Below are positions 5,357 through 14,028 of a DNA stretch of 14,044 bases, one piece after another; the stretch's first letter is position 1, and the number at the start of each line of letters is the position of its first letter. Source of the stretch: Chitinophagaceae bacterium (lineage in GTDB: Bacteria; Bacteroidota; Bacteroidia; Chitinophagales; Chitinophagaceae). The DNA is taken from positions 1 to 14,044 of the forward strand of contig CANKNL010000051.1 in assembly GCA_947483345.1 (NCBI GenBank), written 5' to 3'. A program made the translations under genes and the position numbers. Under the pieces are notes generated by a model, which searched no databases, was not told where the DNA came from, and saw nothing but the letters and a program-made list of their open reading frames with translations.

Positions 5357-7906
5357 ATGCCCAAAACCTTATTATTCATTTTTATTTTTTTTGTCAACAG
5401 TTCTTCGGCCCAAAAAATTTATGGTACCGTATTTTCAGATAAGGGCGATCTGTTGCCTTATGCTTCGGTTACCATTAAAGGCACATCCATTGGTGCCAGT
5501 GCCAATAACAAAGCCAAATTCTCCTTTTCTGTTTCACCGGGTACATACACAGTCGTTTGTCAGCATATTGGATATCAGATGCAGGAAAAAAATATAACCA
5601 TAAAAAATACCGATGAAGAAATGACTTTCATTATTGCCAATCAACAACTGGATATGACCGAGGTGGTTGTAAAAAGTGGCGAAGACCCGGCCTATGCCAT
5701 CATCAGGGAGGCTATTAAAAAAAGGGCATTTTATAATGAACAGGTAACCGGTTTTGAATGTGCTTTGTATACCAAAGACCTGATGAAACTGCGTAAGCTT
5801 CCTAAAAAGATACTTGGCCGTAAAATAGAAGATGAAGATGTAAAAGAAATGGGGCTTGATTCTTCCCGCAGAGGTATTTTTTATCTATCCGAATCTGTGG
5901 CCAGGGTATATATTAAACAGCCCGATAAATTTAAGTTGGAAGTACAGAGCAGCAGAGTTAGTGGCAGCGATGGCTTTGGATTTACATTTCCCACATTTAT
6001 TAGTTTTTATCAAAATAATGTGTCCGTTTTTCTAGATCGACTTAATCCTCGGGGATTTGTATCACCCATTGCCGATGCAGCATTAAGCATGTACAAATAT
6101 AAATACCTGGGCAGTTTTTACGAAGATGGAAAAGAGATCAACAGTATCCAGGTTATTCCAAGGCGTAATTATGAGCCCGTATTTTCTGGTACCATTAATA
6201 TTACTGATGGCGATTGGCGTATTCACAGTCTGGACCTGCTTTTGACCAAAACGGCACAACTGGAAATTGTGGATACCCTGCACATAACCCAGATTCATGT
6301 ACCTGTTGGTAATGAAATGTGGCGGGTAAAAAACCAATTTATTCAGTTTAGCTTTAAACAATTTGGAATAGATGCCCTCGGCCATTTTGTGTCTGTTTAT
6401 TCAGACTATAAGATCAACCCGGTTTTTGCAAAGAACAGATTTAATAATGTGGTTGTTAATTACGATACGGCATCCAATAAAAAATCAATAGCCTATTGGG
6501 ATACCACCCGGCCGGTACCGCTTGAAACCGAAGAGAAAATGGATTACCTGGTTAAGGACAGTTTATTTTTGGTGAACAAAGATTCATTACAAAGTCAATC
6601 ATCTGTTGATTCGTTAAATAAAAAACAAGGCAAACTAAAAATATATGATGTTTTCTGGAAAGGATTGCACCGAACCAAATATACCGTTAACGGTAACCAT
6701 AATTGGGGTATTGAATCGTTGATACAAGGGTTGGAATATAATTTGGCAGAAGGGGTAGTGGTAAATTTCTTACCATATTACAACCGCTATTTAAAAAAAA
6801 TAAAAACTAATTTTTCTTTTGAACCCAGTTTAAGATATGGATTCAGTAACACCCATCTGAATGCCTGGGCCAATCTTATTTTTAGAACCCGTGATTGGGA
6901 GTCGGATAAAAAATTAAAACGCCAAACCTGGATCATTTCCGGTGGTAAAAGAGTTAGCCAGTTTAATAAGGCCAATCCTATTGCTACACTTACCAATACC
7001 GTTAATAGTTTATTCTGGGGGGATAACTATATGAAAACGTACGAAAATTATTTTGCGGCCATTAATTTTAGTAAGCGTTATGAAAACGGTTTACGATTTA
7101 ATGTAAATGCCCTTTACGAAGACAGGATACCACTTAATAACAGTACCGATTTTATTGTGTTTAAAAAAGATTCAAATAATATAACGCCCAATTATCCTTA
7201 CGAAAAAATGACCACACAGTTTACCCAACACCAGGCTTTTATAATCAGTGTGGATATCAGTATCAAGCCCGGACAAAAATACATCCAGTATCCTAACCGT
7301 AAAATGTCGTTGGGCTCAAACTATCCCACTTTTAACTTTAATTATACAAAAGGGGTTGAACATTTTTTAGGCAGTGATGTCAATTTTGATAAATGGGCCA
7401 TCAGTGTTAATGATGATAAGAATTTTAAACTGGCCGGGTTATTAAAATACAAATTGGGTGTTGGCGGTTTTTTAAATTCAAATAAAGTGTTTATCCAGGA
7501 TTACCAACACTTTAATGGCAACAGAACTTTACGGGCCAGTGAATATGTGAACAGTTTTCAGTTAGCCCCATACTATGCAAACAGTACGATCAGTTCGTTT
7601 TATACGTACGGTCATCTGGAGCATCATTTTAATGGATTACTAACCAATAAAATTCCTTTATTTAAACGACTGAACTGGAACCTCGTAGCAGGGGGCAATG
7701 CTTTTTATGTGAATGGCAAAAATAATTATGTAGAAATATTTGCCGGGCTCGAAAATATTTTAAAAGTTTTCAGGATCGATTTTGTGACGTCTTATAACAA
7801 TGGCAAGCAGGGGCTAAATTCTGTACGCATTGGCACGGGCGGCATATTGGGAGCCAATCTGCTGGGTAATAATTCCAGGAGCCGCCGCTCATCAATCAGT
7901 TTGTAA
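5357..7906 (+). CDS. DUF5686 family protein with carboxypeptidase-regulatory-like domain
   Basis: This 849-residue Bacteroidota envelope protein of the DUF5686 family has no settled biochemical role. A Sec signal peptide (residues 1-18, SSA before Gln19) leads into a carboxypeptidase-regulatory-like beta-sandwich (about 20-105, with YASVTIKGTSIGA and HIGYQ). The family hallmark EDPAYAIIREAIKKR follows at 109-123, then a long beta-rich region whose C-terminal half alternates polar and aromatic residues like an outer-membrane barrel, including HFNGN and EHHFNG. A Ser/Asn/Lys-rich linker near 410-430 separates the two halves. A TTG at 5336 would add seven residues, but it lies inside the -7 promoter element and the signal peptide fits the ATG at 5357 better. 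No known partner gene lies next to it. Confidence 0.87.
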   Translation: MPKTLLFIFIFFVNSSSAQKIYGTVFSDKGDLLPYASVTIKGTSIGASANNKAKFSFSVSPGTYTVVCQHIGYQMQEKNITIKNTDEEMTFIIANQQLDMTEVVVKSGEDPAYAIIREAIKKRAFYNEQVTGFECALYTKDLMKLRKLPKKILGRKIEDEDVKEMGLDSSRRGIFYLSESVARVYIKQPDKFKLEVQSSRVSGSDGFGFTFPTFISFYQNNVSVFLDRLNPRGFVSPIADAALSMYKYKYLGSFYEDGKEINSIQVIPRRNYEPVFSGTINITDGDWRIHSLDLLLTKTAQLEIVDTLHITQIHVPVGNEMWRVKNQFIQFSFKQFGIDALGHFVSVYSDYKINPVFAKNRFNNVVVNYDTASNKKSIAYWDTTRPVPLETEEKMDYLVKDSLFLVNKDSLQSQSSVDSLNKKQGKLKIYDVFWKGLHRTKYTVNGNHNWGIESLIQGLEYNLAEGVVVNFLPYYNRYLKKIKTNFSFEPSLRYGFSNTHLNAWANLIFRTRDWESDKKLKRQTWIISGGKRVSQFNKANPIATLTNTVNSLFWGDNYMKTYENYFAAINFSKRYENGLRFNVNALYEDRIPLNNSTDFIVFKKDSNNITPNYPYEKMTTQFTQHQAFIISVDISIKPGQKYIQYPNRKMSLGSNYPTFNFNYTKGVEHFLGSDVNFDKWAISVNDDKNFKLAGLLKYKLGVGGFLNSNKVFIQDYQHFNGNRTLRASEYVNSFQLAPYYANSTISSFYTYGHLEHHFNGLLTNKIPLFKRLNWNLVAGGNAFYVNGKNNYVEIFAGLENILKVFRIDFVTSYNNGKQGLNSVRIGTGGILGANLLGNNSRSRRSSISL

Positions 7907-7929
7907 TTATTTTTTATTCAATATCTTTG
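7900..7929 (+). promoter_or_regulatory. Strong Bacteroidota-type promoter of trhO
   Basis: TTTG at 7900-7903 and TATCTTTG at 7922-7929 are full matches to the -33 and -7 elements, with an 18-base spacer. The -33 element is the last coding bases of the DUF5686 gene. Transcription from here would give a leader of roughly 75 bases before the trhO ATG. Confidence 0.65.
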
Positions 7930-7959
7930 CTGCTCCATTTGGTTTGCCTGCAAGCATCC

Positions 7960-7994
7960 AATATGCCGTTTGGCGTATTTCCCGTATGGCGGGA
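7960..7994 (+). promoter_or_regulatory. Two adjacent related hairpins in the trhO leader
   Basis: The first hairpin pairs AATATGCC (7960-7967) with GGCGTATT (7972-7979), 8 bp including one G-U pair, with loop GTTT. The second pairs TCCCG (7980-7984) with CGGGA (7990-7994), with loop TATGG. The segments GCCGTTTGGCG (7965) and CCCGTATGGCG (7981) match at 9 of 11 positions with a 16-base period, so the pair looks like a degenerate tandem repeat. They lie inside the predicted leader and end 14 bases before the ATG, where they could affect translation or RNA stability. They match no riboswitch class I know. Confidence 0.45.
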
Positions 7995-8008
7995 TCAAAT
8001 ATTAAATT

Positions 8009-9046
8009 ATGGCCGTATTACACAATCGCATTTCCCAGGCGGAATTAAAAAAACTATTGTACGCAGAAACTGAGCCGCGTACAACTATTTCTTTCTATCA
8101 ATATTTTTTGGTTGATGATCCCAAACAGTTAAGAGATGACCTGTATAAAGCGCTGACCCAATTAAAAGTATTCGGGCGTATTTATATTGCAACAGAAGGT
8201 ATCAATGCACAGATCAGCTTACCGGTTAAACAGGTTGATGCATTCAGAGCCTATCTTAATACCATGCCTCCCTTGCATCATATCAGGCTAAATGCAGCGG
8301 TTGATGACGACGGTAAATCTTTTTGGGTGCTAAAAATTAAAGTGCGGGAAAAAATTGTAGCCGATGGCATAACTGATCCCGGCTTCAGTATGCAAAACAA
8401 AGGAAGCTATGTAAATGCTGTGCAAATGAATACCTTATTGCAGGATGATGATACGATTGTTATTGATATGCGTAATCATTACGAATATGAAGTAGGCCAT
8501 TTTGTAAAAGCCATAGAAATACCCAGTGATACCTTTAGAGAACAGTTACCTATGGCTGTTGATATGCTGAAGGATAAAAAGGATAAGCACATCATCATGT
8601 ATTGCACGGGCGGTATCCGTTGCGAAAAAGCAAGTGCTTATATGTTGCATCATGGCTTCAATCAGGTGTATCACCTGGAAGGCGGTATCATCAACTATGT
8701 CCGGCAGGCTAAGGAAGCGGGCATAGAACCCCGATTCATAGGTAAAAATTTTGTATTTGATGACCGGCTGGGCGAGCGGATCACTGATGACATTATTGCC
8801 AAATGCCACCAATGCGGTAAGCCTGCCGATACGCATACCAACTGTAAAAATGATGGCTGTCATTTGTTATTTATACAGTGTGATCAATGTGCAGCAGAGT
8901 TCGATGGCTGTTGTACAACGGAATGCCAAACCATTTTTAATATGCCATTAAAAGAACAGCAGGAATTACGCAAGGGTATAGATAAAGGGATGATGGTTTT
9001 TAATAAAAGTAAAAAACGGTTGAGACCCAGATTGGATGAGCTGTAA
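8009..9046 (+). CDS. trhO: tRNA uridine(34) hydroxylase TrhO, rhodanese family
   Basis: TrhO (formerly YceA/UPF0176) is an oxygen-dependent enzyme that makes 5-hydroxyuridine at the wobble position U34 of tRNA. The 345-residue protein has the family start AVLHNRISQAELKKLL, an N-terminal alpha/beta domain (about 25-120) containing GRIYIATEGINAQIS, and a rhodanese domain (about 140-240). The rhodanese domain contains DMRNHYEYEVGHF at 153-165 and the active-site loop CTGGIRCEK, with Cys199 and Cys205. The C terminus is a Cys-rich module with nine Cys between 266 and 306 (CHQC, CKNDGC, CDQC, CC, C), resembling a metal site. This is the long form of the family, about E. coli length. The ATG at 8009 fits the conserved N terminus. 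The gene has its own promoter and a structured leader, and converges on the lactonase gene with only 11 bases between stop codons. Confidence 0.93.
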   Translation: MAVLHNRISQAELKKLLYAETEPRTTISFYQYFLVDDPKQLRDDLYKALTQLKVFGRIYIATEGINAQISLPVKQVDAFRAYLNTMPPLHHIRLNAAVDDDGKSFWVLKIKVREKIVADGITDPGFSMQNKGSYVNAVQMNTLLQDDDTIVIDMRNHYEYEVGHFVKAIEIPSDTFREQLPMAVDMLKDKKDKHIIMYCTGGIRCEKASAYMLHHGFNQVYHLEGGIINYVRQAKEAGIEPRFIGKNFVFDDRLGERITDDIIAKCHQCGKPADTHTNCKNDGCHLLFIQCDQCAAEFDGCCTTECQTIFNMPLKEQQELRKGIDKGMMVFNKSKKRLRPRLDEL

Positions 9047-9057
9047 GAATGTCATTT

Positions 9058-10182
9058 CTATTTGATCCACTTTATACAAACCGGATTGGGGATGGTTATT
9101 CTTTTCCCGGTATCCGTTAAAAGCCCCGTTAGTGCATCCGTTTTAAAAATTACAATCTCATCAGAATGTTGGTTTGCCACCAATAAAAAATTTCCGGAAG
9201 GATCAAAATTAAAATTTCGCGGTGTTTTACCAAATGTAGACTGGTGACCAGTTAATGTTAGTTTTCCGGTTACGGCATCTATAGAAAAAATACTGAGATG
9301 GTTGGCATTGGCCCGGTTACTGCAGTATAAAAATTTGCCATTTGGTGAGATGTGTATATCTGCACTTCCCGCTTCTCCATTAAAATCAACAGGTAAGGTG
9401 CTCAGTCGTTGAATGGGATTAAGTTTTTTGTTTTTATAATTAAACGTAACAACCGTTCCGCTAAGTTCTTCAATTAAGTAAGCAAATTTGTTGTTTTGCG
9501 AAAAGGCCATATGCCTGGGCCCAGAGCCTGGCTTTGATAAAACAAAGGGCTGCCTGCCGGGCTTTAAGTTATGTGTAAAAGGATCCATATCGTACAGCAT
9601 TATTTTATCAGTACCTAAATCTGTGGCGAATAACTGAAAACTGGTTGATGAAAAATGTGTATAATGAACATGCGGACTATTCTGTCTTTTACTATTTATA
9701 CCTGAACCCGTTAGTTGAATTGTTTGTGATGCTTGTCTCAGATGTCCATCTTGCTCCACCGGAAAAATAGCTATCGAGCCACCCGTGTAATTTGCAACAG
9801 CAATCGTTTTTCCGGTGTTATCAATACTTACATAACAGGGATGCATACCACCTGATGGTTGTTTGTTTATTTCAGCAAGGTTTCCTGTTGCTGCATTAAA
9901 AGAGAAGGCCGTGATTGTACCACCCATAGGAACAAGGGTACTATCTGCATTTTCATTTACGGCATAAACATATTTTTCATTTGGCGACACCGCCAAAAAA
10001 GAAGGATTAGAGCTTTTAGCGATACTGATTAAACGATGATCGGCTGTTACAGAATTAAATTTGTACACATAAATGCCTTCACTCTTACCGGCTGTATAAG
10101 TGCCAATTAGTAAATAATGTTCATCCTGTGCAGTAAGCGATAGTGTACTAATTAATAAAAAAGGGAAAAGTAATTTTTTCAA
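9058..10182 (-). CDS. Exported lactonase-family seven-bladed beta-propeller protein
   Basis: This 374-residue protein belongs to the lactonase (6-phosphogluconolactonase, YbhE-like) family. A Sec signal peptide (MKKLLFPFLL..., about 1-18, cut before Gln19) sends it out of the cytoplasm. Repeated blades follow, marked by YLLIGTYT near 24, FLAVSPNEKYVYAVNE near 62, HPCYVSID near 113, SGPRHMAFSQNNKFAYLIEE near 221, ADIHISPNGKFLYCSNRA near 274 and RNFNFDPSGNFLLVANQ near 321. The start codon is TTG at 10182; no in-frame ATG gives the signal peptide. Its export argues against the cytosolic pentose-phosphate step, and a sugar lactone substrate in the periplasm is only a guess. purC lies 26 bases upstream on the same strand, so the two could share a transcript, though no functional link is evident. 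Confidence 0.87.
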   Translation of the reverse strand: MKKLLFPFLLISTLSLTAQDEHYLLIGTYTAGKSEGIYVYKFNSVTADHRLISIAKSSNPSFLAVSPNEKYVYAVNENADSTLVPMGGTITAFSFNAATGNLAEINKQPSGGMHPCYVSIDNTGKTIAVANYTGGSIAIFPVEQDGHLRQASQTIQLTGSGINSKRQNSPHVHYTHFSSTSFQLFATDLGTDKIMLYDMDPFTHNLKPGRQPFVLSKPGSGPRHMAFSQNNKFAYLIEELSGTVVTFNYKNKKLNPIQRLSTLPVDFNGEAGSADIHISPNGKFLYCSNRANANHLSIFSIDAVTGKLTLTGHQSTFGKTPRNFNFDPSGNFLLVANQHSDEIVIFKTDALTGLLTDTGKRITIPNPVCIKWIK

Positions 10183-10208
10183 ATTCGGATTATAGTTAAA
10201 GGTTAGTT

Positions 10209-11147
10209 TTACACATGGGTTTTGTCAAGATGATCGAGTACAGCTAAAATACGGGCATCTGTATCCTCTTCATTTAATTTCTGTGGTACAAACTTTTCTC
10301 CGATAATTTTTTCATATAGTTCAATATACCTGTTTGAGATCGTTTCTACCCAGGCATCACTCATGGTTGGCACAATTTGACCTTCCTTACCCATAAAATT
10401 ATTTTCAATAAGCCATTCTCTTACAAACTCTTTGCTCAGTTGTTTCTGGCGTTCACCCTTTTGTTGCCTTTCTTCAAAGCCATCAGCATAAAAATAGCGG
10501 GATGAATCTGGGGTATGAATTTCATCAATCAAAATAATCGTATCTCCAATTTTACCAAATTCATATTTGGTATCCACTAAAATGAGGCCCTGTTTGGCCG
10601 CCATTTCTTTTCCTCTTGCAAATAATTGAAGGGCATAATGGCAAAGGTTTTTCCATTCAGCTTCGGAGGCCAGCTTTCTGGCTAAAATGTCGGCAGCAGA
10701 AATATCTTCATCATGTCCTTCATCAGCCTTGGTGCTGGGCGTAATGATAGGGCTTGGAAAATAATCATTTTCCTTCATGCCATCGGGTAACTGTACGCCA
10801 CATAATGTTCGCCCACCTGCCGAATAAGTTCTCCAGGCATGACCCGTTAAATTACCCCTTACTACCATTTCAATTTTAAAAGGCTGGCATTTTTTGCCAA
10901 TGCTTACATGTGGTGCAGGAACAGATATTAGCCAATTTTGGCATATATCTGCAGTGGCATTAAGCATATAAGCAGCAATCTGATTTAATACCTGTCCCTT
11001 AAAAGGAATGGGCCGGGGTAAAACAACATCAAAGGCCGAAATACGGTCACTGGCAAACATTACTAAATATTTGTTGGAAATTGAATAAACATCTCTTACT
11101 TTGCCTTTGTAAAAGTCGGTTTGCTGCTTAAATTTTAACGATTTCAT
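10209..11147 (-). CDS. purC: Phosphoribosylaminoimidazole-succinocarboxamide synthase PurC
   Basis: PurC (SAICAR synthetase) joins aspartate to CAIR with ATP in the eighth step of de novo IMP synthesis, in the cytoplasm. The 312-residue protein shows the family signatures in order: GKVRDVY at 15-21, FASDRISAFDVVLP near 31-44, VRGNLTGHAWRTY near 96, SPIITPSTKADEGHDE near 130, LILVDTKYEFG near 188 and LIDEIHTPDSSRYFYAD near 205. It is about 70 residues longer than the short E. coli-type enzyme and resembles the roughly 300-residue class also found in yeast. The ATG at 11147 begins right before the conserved start. It diverges from the TonB receptor gene and is followed closely by the lactonase gene. 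No other pur gene is in the window, and no purine riboswitch was recognised in its leader. Confidence 0.95.
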   Translation of the reverse strand: MKSLKFKQQTDFYKGKVRDVYSISNKYLVMFASDRISAFDVVLPRPIPFKGQVLNQIAAYMLNATADICQNWLISVPAPHVSIGKKCQPFKIEMVVRGNLTGHAWRTYSAGGRTLCGVQLPDGMKENDYFPSPIITPSTKADEGHDEDISAADILARKLASEAEWKNLCHYALQLFARGKEMAAKQGLILVDTKYEFGKIGDTIILIDEIHTPDSSRYFYADGFEERQQKGERQKQLSKEFVREWLIENNFMGKEGQIVPTMSDAWVETISNRYIELYEKIIGEKFVPQKLNEEDTDARILAVLDHLDKTHV

Positions 11148-11283
11148 TTTGCTAAATTACCATCAACCGGTTTAAAAAAAATCATTCACACTGAACAAAT
11201 TATCAACAGGCAGGGAAAATAAATTTCTCAGGTAGAAATAACAATGCTTAATTTGCTTTATATTTAAAACCAAAATACGAGAT
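11148..11283. other. Divergent purC / TonB receptor spacer
   Basis: These 136 bases must hold the promoters for both divergent genes. For purC, TAATTTAG on the minus strand (plus-strand 11152-11159) matches TAnnTTTG with one mismatch, 4 bases before the ATG. For the receptor, TTAATTTG (11248-11255) matches with one mismatch but has no clear upstream element. A small 6-bp dyad, ATTTCT/AGAAAT at 11223-11239, lies near where its -33 element would be. All of these are weak. Confidence 0.3.
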
Positions 11284-14028
11284 ATGAGAAAAGTTACAAG
11301 CTATTTGGTTGCATTTTTATTGGCTAATATTATTACAGTAGGCGCCAATGCACAAAATGTTACCATTAACGGCAATGTTAGAAACAGTAATACGAAAGAA
11401 GGTTCAGGAGCTGTTTCTGTTTTTATAAAAGGGGACGATAAAGGTACCTTTACTGATGACAAAGGAAATTTTAAATTAACAGTAAAGAAATTGCCTGTTA
11501 CACTTTTAATTTCATCTGTAGGGTATGAAATAAAGGAAGTTGTTGTTTCCAATGCTTCTGCCAAAATTCAAGTTGAATTTACACCTACTAATATTCTGGG
11601 ACAGGAAGTGGTGGTTTCTGCAAACCGGGTTCCACAAAAAATAATGGAATCTCCGGTATCAATCGAAAGAATAAGTGCGGCTAATATCCGTAATGCTCCT
11701 GTAAGCAGTTATTATGATGTTGTTACTACCTTAAAAGGTGTTGATATAACAACTTCATCACTTACTTTTAAAACACCTACAACCCGTGGTTTTAACTCCA
11801 GTGGTAATACCCGTTTTAACCAATTGGTTGATGGTATGGATAATCAGGCACCGGGCTTAAACTTTTCGGTTGGAGCCATTATTGGTTTAAGTGAACTGGA
11901 TGTAGATAATATGGAATTGTTATCTGGCGCGTCTTCGGCATTATATGGTGCCGGCGGTATGAATGGTACACTATTAATGACCAGCAAAAATCCTTTTAAA
12001 TACCAGGGCTTATCCGTTTTAATTAAAGAAGGATTAATGCATGTTGGCAGTACCAGTCAGCGTGACGCTTCTGCTTACCATAACTGGAATATGCGTTGGG
12101 GTAAAAAAGTTTCAGAAAAATTCGCTTTTAAAATAAATGCCGAATTAATTCAGGCAAAAGACTGGCTGGGTAGGGATTACCGAAATTATGCACGGGCTGC
12201 TACTGGCGGTAATGTAAAGGCAGGTGACCGTAATTCTGACCCTAATTATGATGGTATCAATACTTATGGCGATGAAACCACTGCAGAAATAAGAACAGCG
12301 GTTTTAAACAGCATTGCTGCATCGGCACCATTTCTTAAAAACTTTATTGATACCCTGAATGGTGGAGCGGCTATTAATGTTTCCCGTACCGGTTATACCG
12401 AAAAAGAAGTAACCAATCCCAATACGGTTAATTTTAAATTGGGCGCTTCATTGCATTATAAAGTTACACCCTACACCGAAGCCAGCTTAACAGGCTATTG
12501 GGGTACAGGTAATACCGTTTATACCGGAAGTGAAAGATATTCTTTGAAAGAATTTAAAATGGGACAGTACAAATTTGAACTGTTAAACAGATATTGGTCA
12601 TTCAGGGCTTATACCACACAGGAAAATGCCGGTGAGTCATTTAACTCTACAGTAGCTACCCGTTTATTTAATGAAAGCTGGAAACCAAGTGGTGGCGCAA
12701 CCGGATGGTTTTCGCAATATTCTCAAACCTATTTAGGAGCCAGGTTAGTAGGGATGACAGATGCTGCTGCACACGCTGCAGCACGTGCTCAATCCGATAT
12801 TGGCCGTCCTCTAGCTGGCAGCACACAATTCAAAAAATCATATGATTCCATCCGTACCAAACCTATTAAAACTGGTGGTGCCTTATTACTTGATAAATCT
12901 GATCTGTATGTTTTAGATGGTAATTATAACATGAGCCATATTACCGGTAAATGGGTTGATCTTTTAATTGGCGGTAGTTACAAACAATATGTTTTAAATT
13001 CTGAGGGCACTTTATTTGCCGATTCTACAGGACCGCTTAAAATTTCGGAATATGGCGCTTATTTACAAGCCAGCCGTAAAATTATGAATCTGGTTAGCTT
13101 AACCGTTTCGGGCCGCTACGATAAAAATCAAAATTTTAAAGGTCGTATCACACCAAGAGCAACCGCATTAGTTAGAATTAAGGAAAATAATAATGTTCGT
13201 ATTTCATATCAAACGGCTTACCGTTTTCCATCCAACCAACAACAGTATATAAATCTGGCCGTGGGTAGTAATGTACGTTTAATTGGAGGTAACGCTGGTT
13301 TCAGAACACTGTTTAATTTTGCCGGTAATCCAATCTATGATTTTGATGCCTTAAGAAAAGGCAATATTCTTGGATATACCCCTCAGGACTTGAAGCCAGA
13401 ATCCCTATCTTCTTTTGAAGTTGGTTATAAGGGGTTGATGTTACAGAATAAATTACTGGTTGATGTGTATGGTTATTTTGGAACCTATAAAGATTTCTTA
13501 GGCAGAAAAGTGACTGTTCAACATACAGGCAGCGGCTCAATTGCTTTATCTGATACTTTAAATGGCTATCGTTATTCCATTCCTGTTAATTCAACCGTAA
13601 AAGTTAAATCTTATGGTTTTGGTTTAAGTGTGGATTACAGATTACCATTGAACTTTACCATTGGAGCCAATATGTCGTCTGATATTCTGCAGGATGTACC
13701 AACAGATTTTATTGCATATTTCAATTCACCTAAATATAAAGCAAACGTATCATTTGGTAATTCTGGTTTTGGTCCGGATAAAAATTTAGGATTTAGTGTG
13801 GCTTACCGCTATCAGGGTGGGTTCTTATACCAGGGCGATTTTGCAACGGGTAATTTACCGGCTGTACAAACCCTAGATGCTCAAATCAGTTTAAAACTAC
13901 CTAAAGCCAACAAGTCTGTTATTAAATTGGGGGCTACTAATTTATTGAATCAATACTATTATAATGCAGTAGGAAACTCTCAGATCGGCGGGTTGTACTA
14001 CCTGAGTTTTGGTTATAATATCTATTAA
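11284..14028 (+). CDS. TonB-dependent outer-membrane receptor with carboxypeptidase-like N-terminal domain
   Basis: This complete 914-residue TonB-dependent transporter imports an unknown ligand across the outer membrane using energy passed on by TonB. A signal peptide (1-23, cut before Gln24) is followed by a carboxypeptidase-regulatory-like domain (about 26-98, with FTDDKGNFKL and ISSVGYE). A TonB-box-like EVVVSA comes at 108-113, then a plug (about 118-228, with LKGVDITTSS, TRGFNSSGNTRFNQLVDGMDNQ and SGASSALYGAGGMNG), and a barrel that ends in aromatic Tyr914. The acidic loop at 315-331 resembles an EF-hand calcium site. The plug resembles SusC, but no SusD gene is visible, and the window ends 16 bases after the stop, so any partner further right cannot be excluded. 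The ATG at 11284 fits the signal peptide. Confidence 0.9.
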   Translation: MRKVTSYLVAFLLANIITVGANAQNVTINGNVRNSNTKEGSGAVSVFIKGDDKGTFTDDKGNFKLTVKKLPVTLLISSVGYEIKEVVVSNASAKIQVEFTPTNILGQEVVVSANRVPQKIMESPVSIERISAANIRNAPVSSYYDVVTTLKGVDITTSSLTFKTPTTRGFNSSGNTRFNQLVDGMDNQAPGLNFSVGAIIGLSELDVDNMELLSGASSALYGAGGMNGTLLMTSKNPFKYQGLSVLIKEGLMHVGSTSQRDASAYHNWNMRWGKKVSEKFAFKINAELIQAKDWLGRDYRNYARAATGGNVKAGDRNSDPNYDGINTYGDETTAEIRTAVLNSIAASAPFLKNFIDTLNGGAAINVSRTGYTEKEVTNPNTVNFKLGASLHYKVTPYTEASLTGYWGTGNTVYTGSERYSLKEFKMGQYKFELLNRYWSFRAYTTQENAGESFNSTVATRLFNESWKPSGGATGWFSQYSQTYLGARLVGMTDAAAHAAARAQSDIGRPLAGSTQFKKSYDSIRTKPIKTGGALLLDKSDLYVLDGNYNMSHITGKWVDLLIGGSYKQYVLNSEGTLFADSTGPLKISEYGAYLQASRKIMNLVSLTVSGRYDKNQNFKGRITPRATALVRIKENNNVRISYQTAYRFPSNQQQYINLAVGSNVRLIGGNAGFRTLFNFAGNPIYDFDALRKGNILGYTPQDLKPESLSSFEVGYKGLMLQNKLLVDVYGYFGTYKDFLGRKVTVQHTGSGSIALSDTLNGYRYSIPVNSTVKVKSYGFGLSVDYRLPLNFTIGANMSSDILQDVPTDFIAYFNSPKYKANVSFGNSGFGPDKNLGFSVAYRYQGGFLYQGDFATGNLPAVQTLDAQISLKLPKANKSVIKLGATNLLNQYYYNAVGNSQIGGLYYLSFGYNIY

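Noticed and set aside
7830..8048. 72-residue open frame bridging the DUF5686 and trhO genes
   Set aside because: It overlaps the ends of two well-supported genes in another frame and runs through the trhO promoter and leader.
11148..11283. Purine riboswitch before purC
   Set aside because: The candidate -7 element is only a few bases from the ATG, leaving no leader for an aptamer, and no three-way-junction pattern was seen.
11284..14028. SusC/SusD glycan uptake locus
   Set aside because: The receptor plug resembles SusC, but no SusD or glycoside hydrolase gene is visible. The window ends just after the receptor gene, so the assignment cannot be made.
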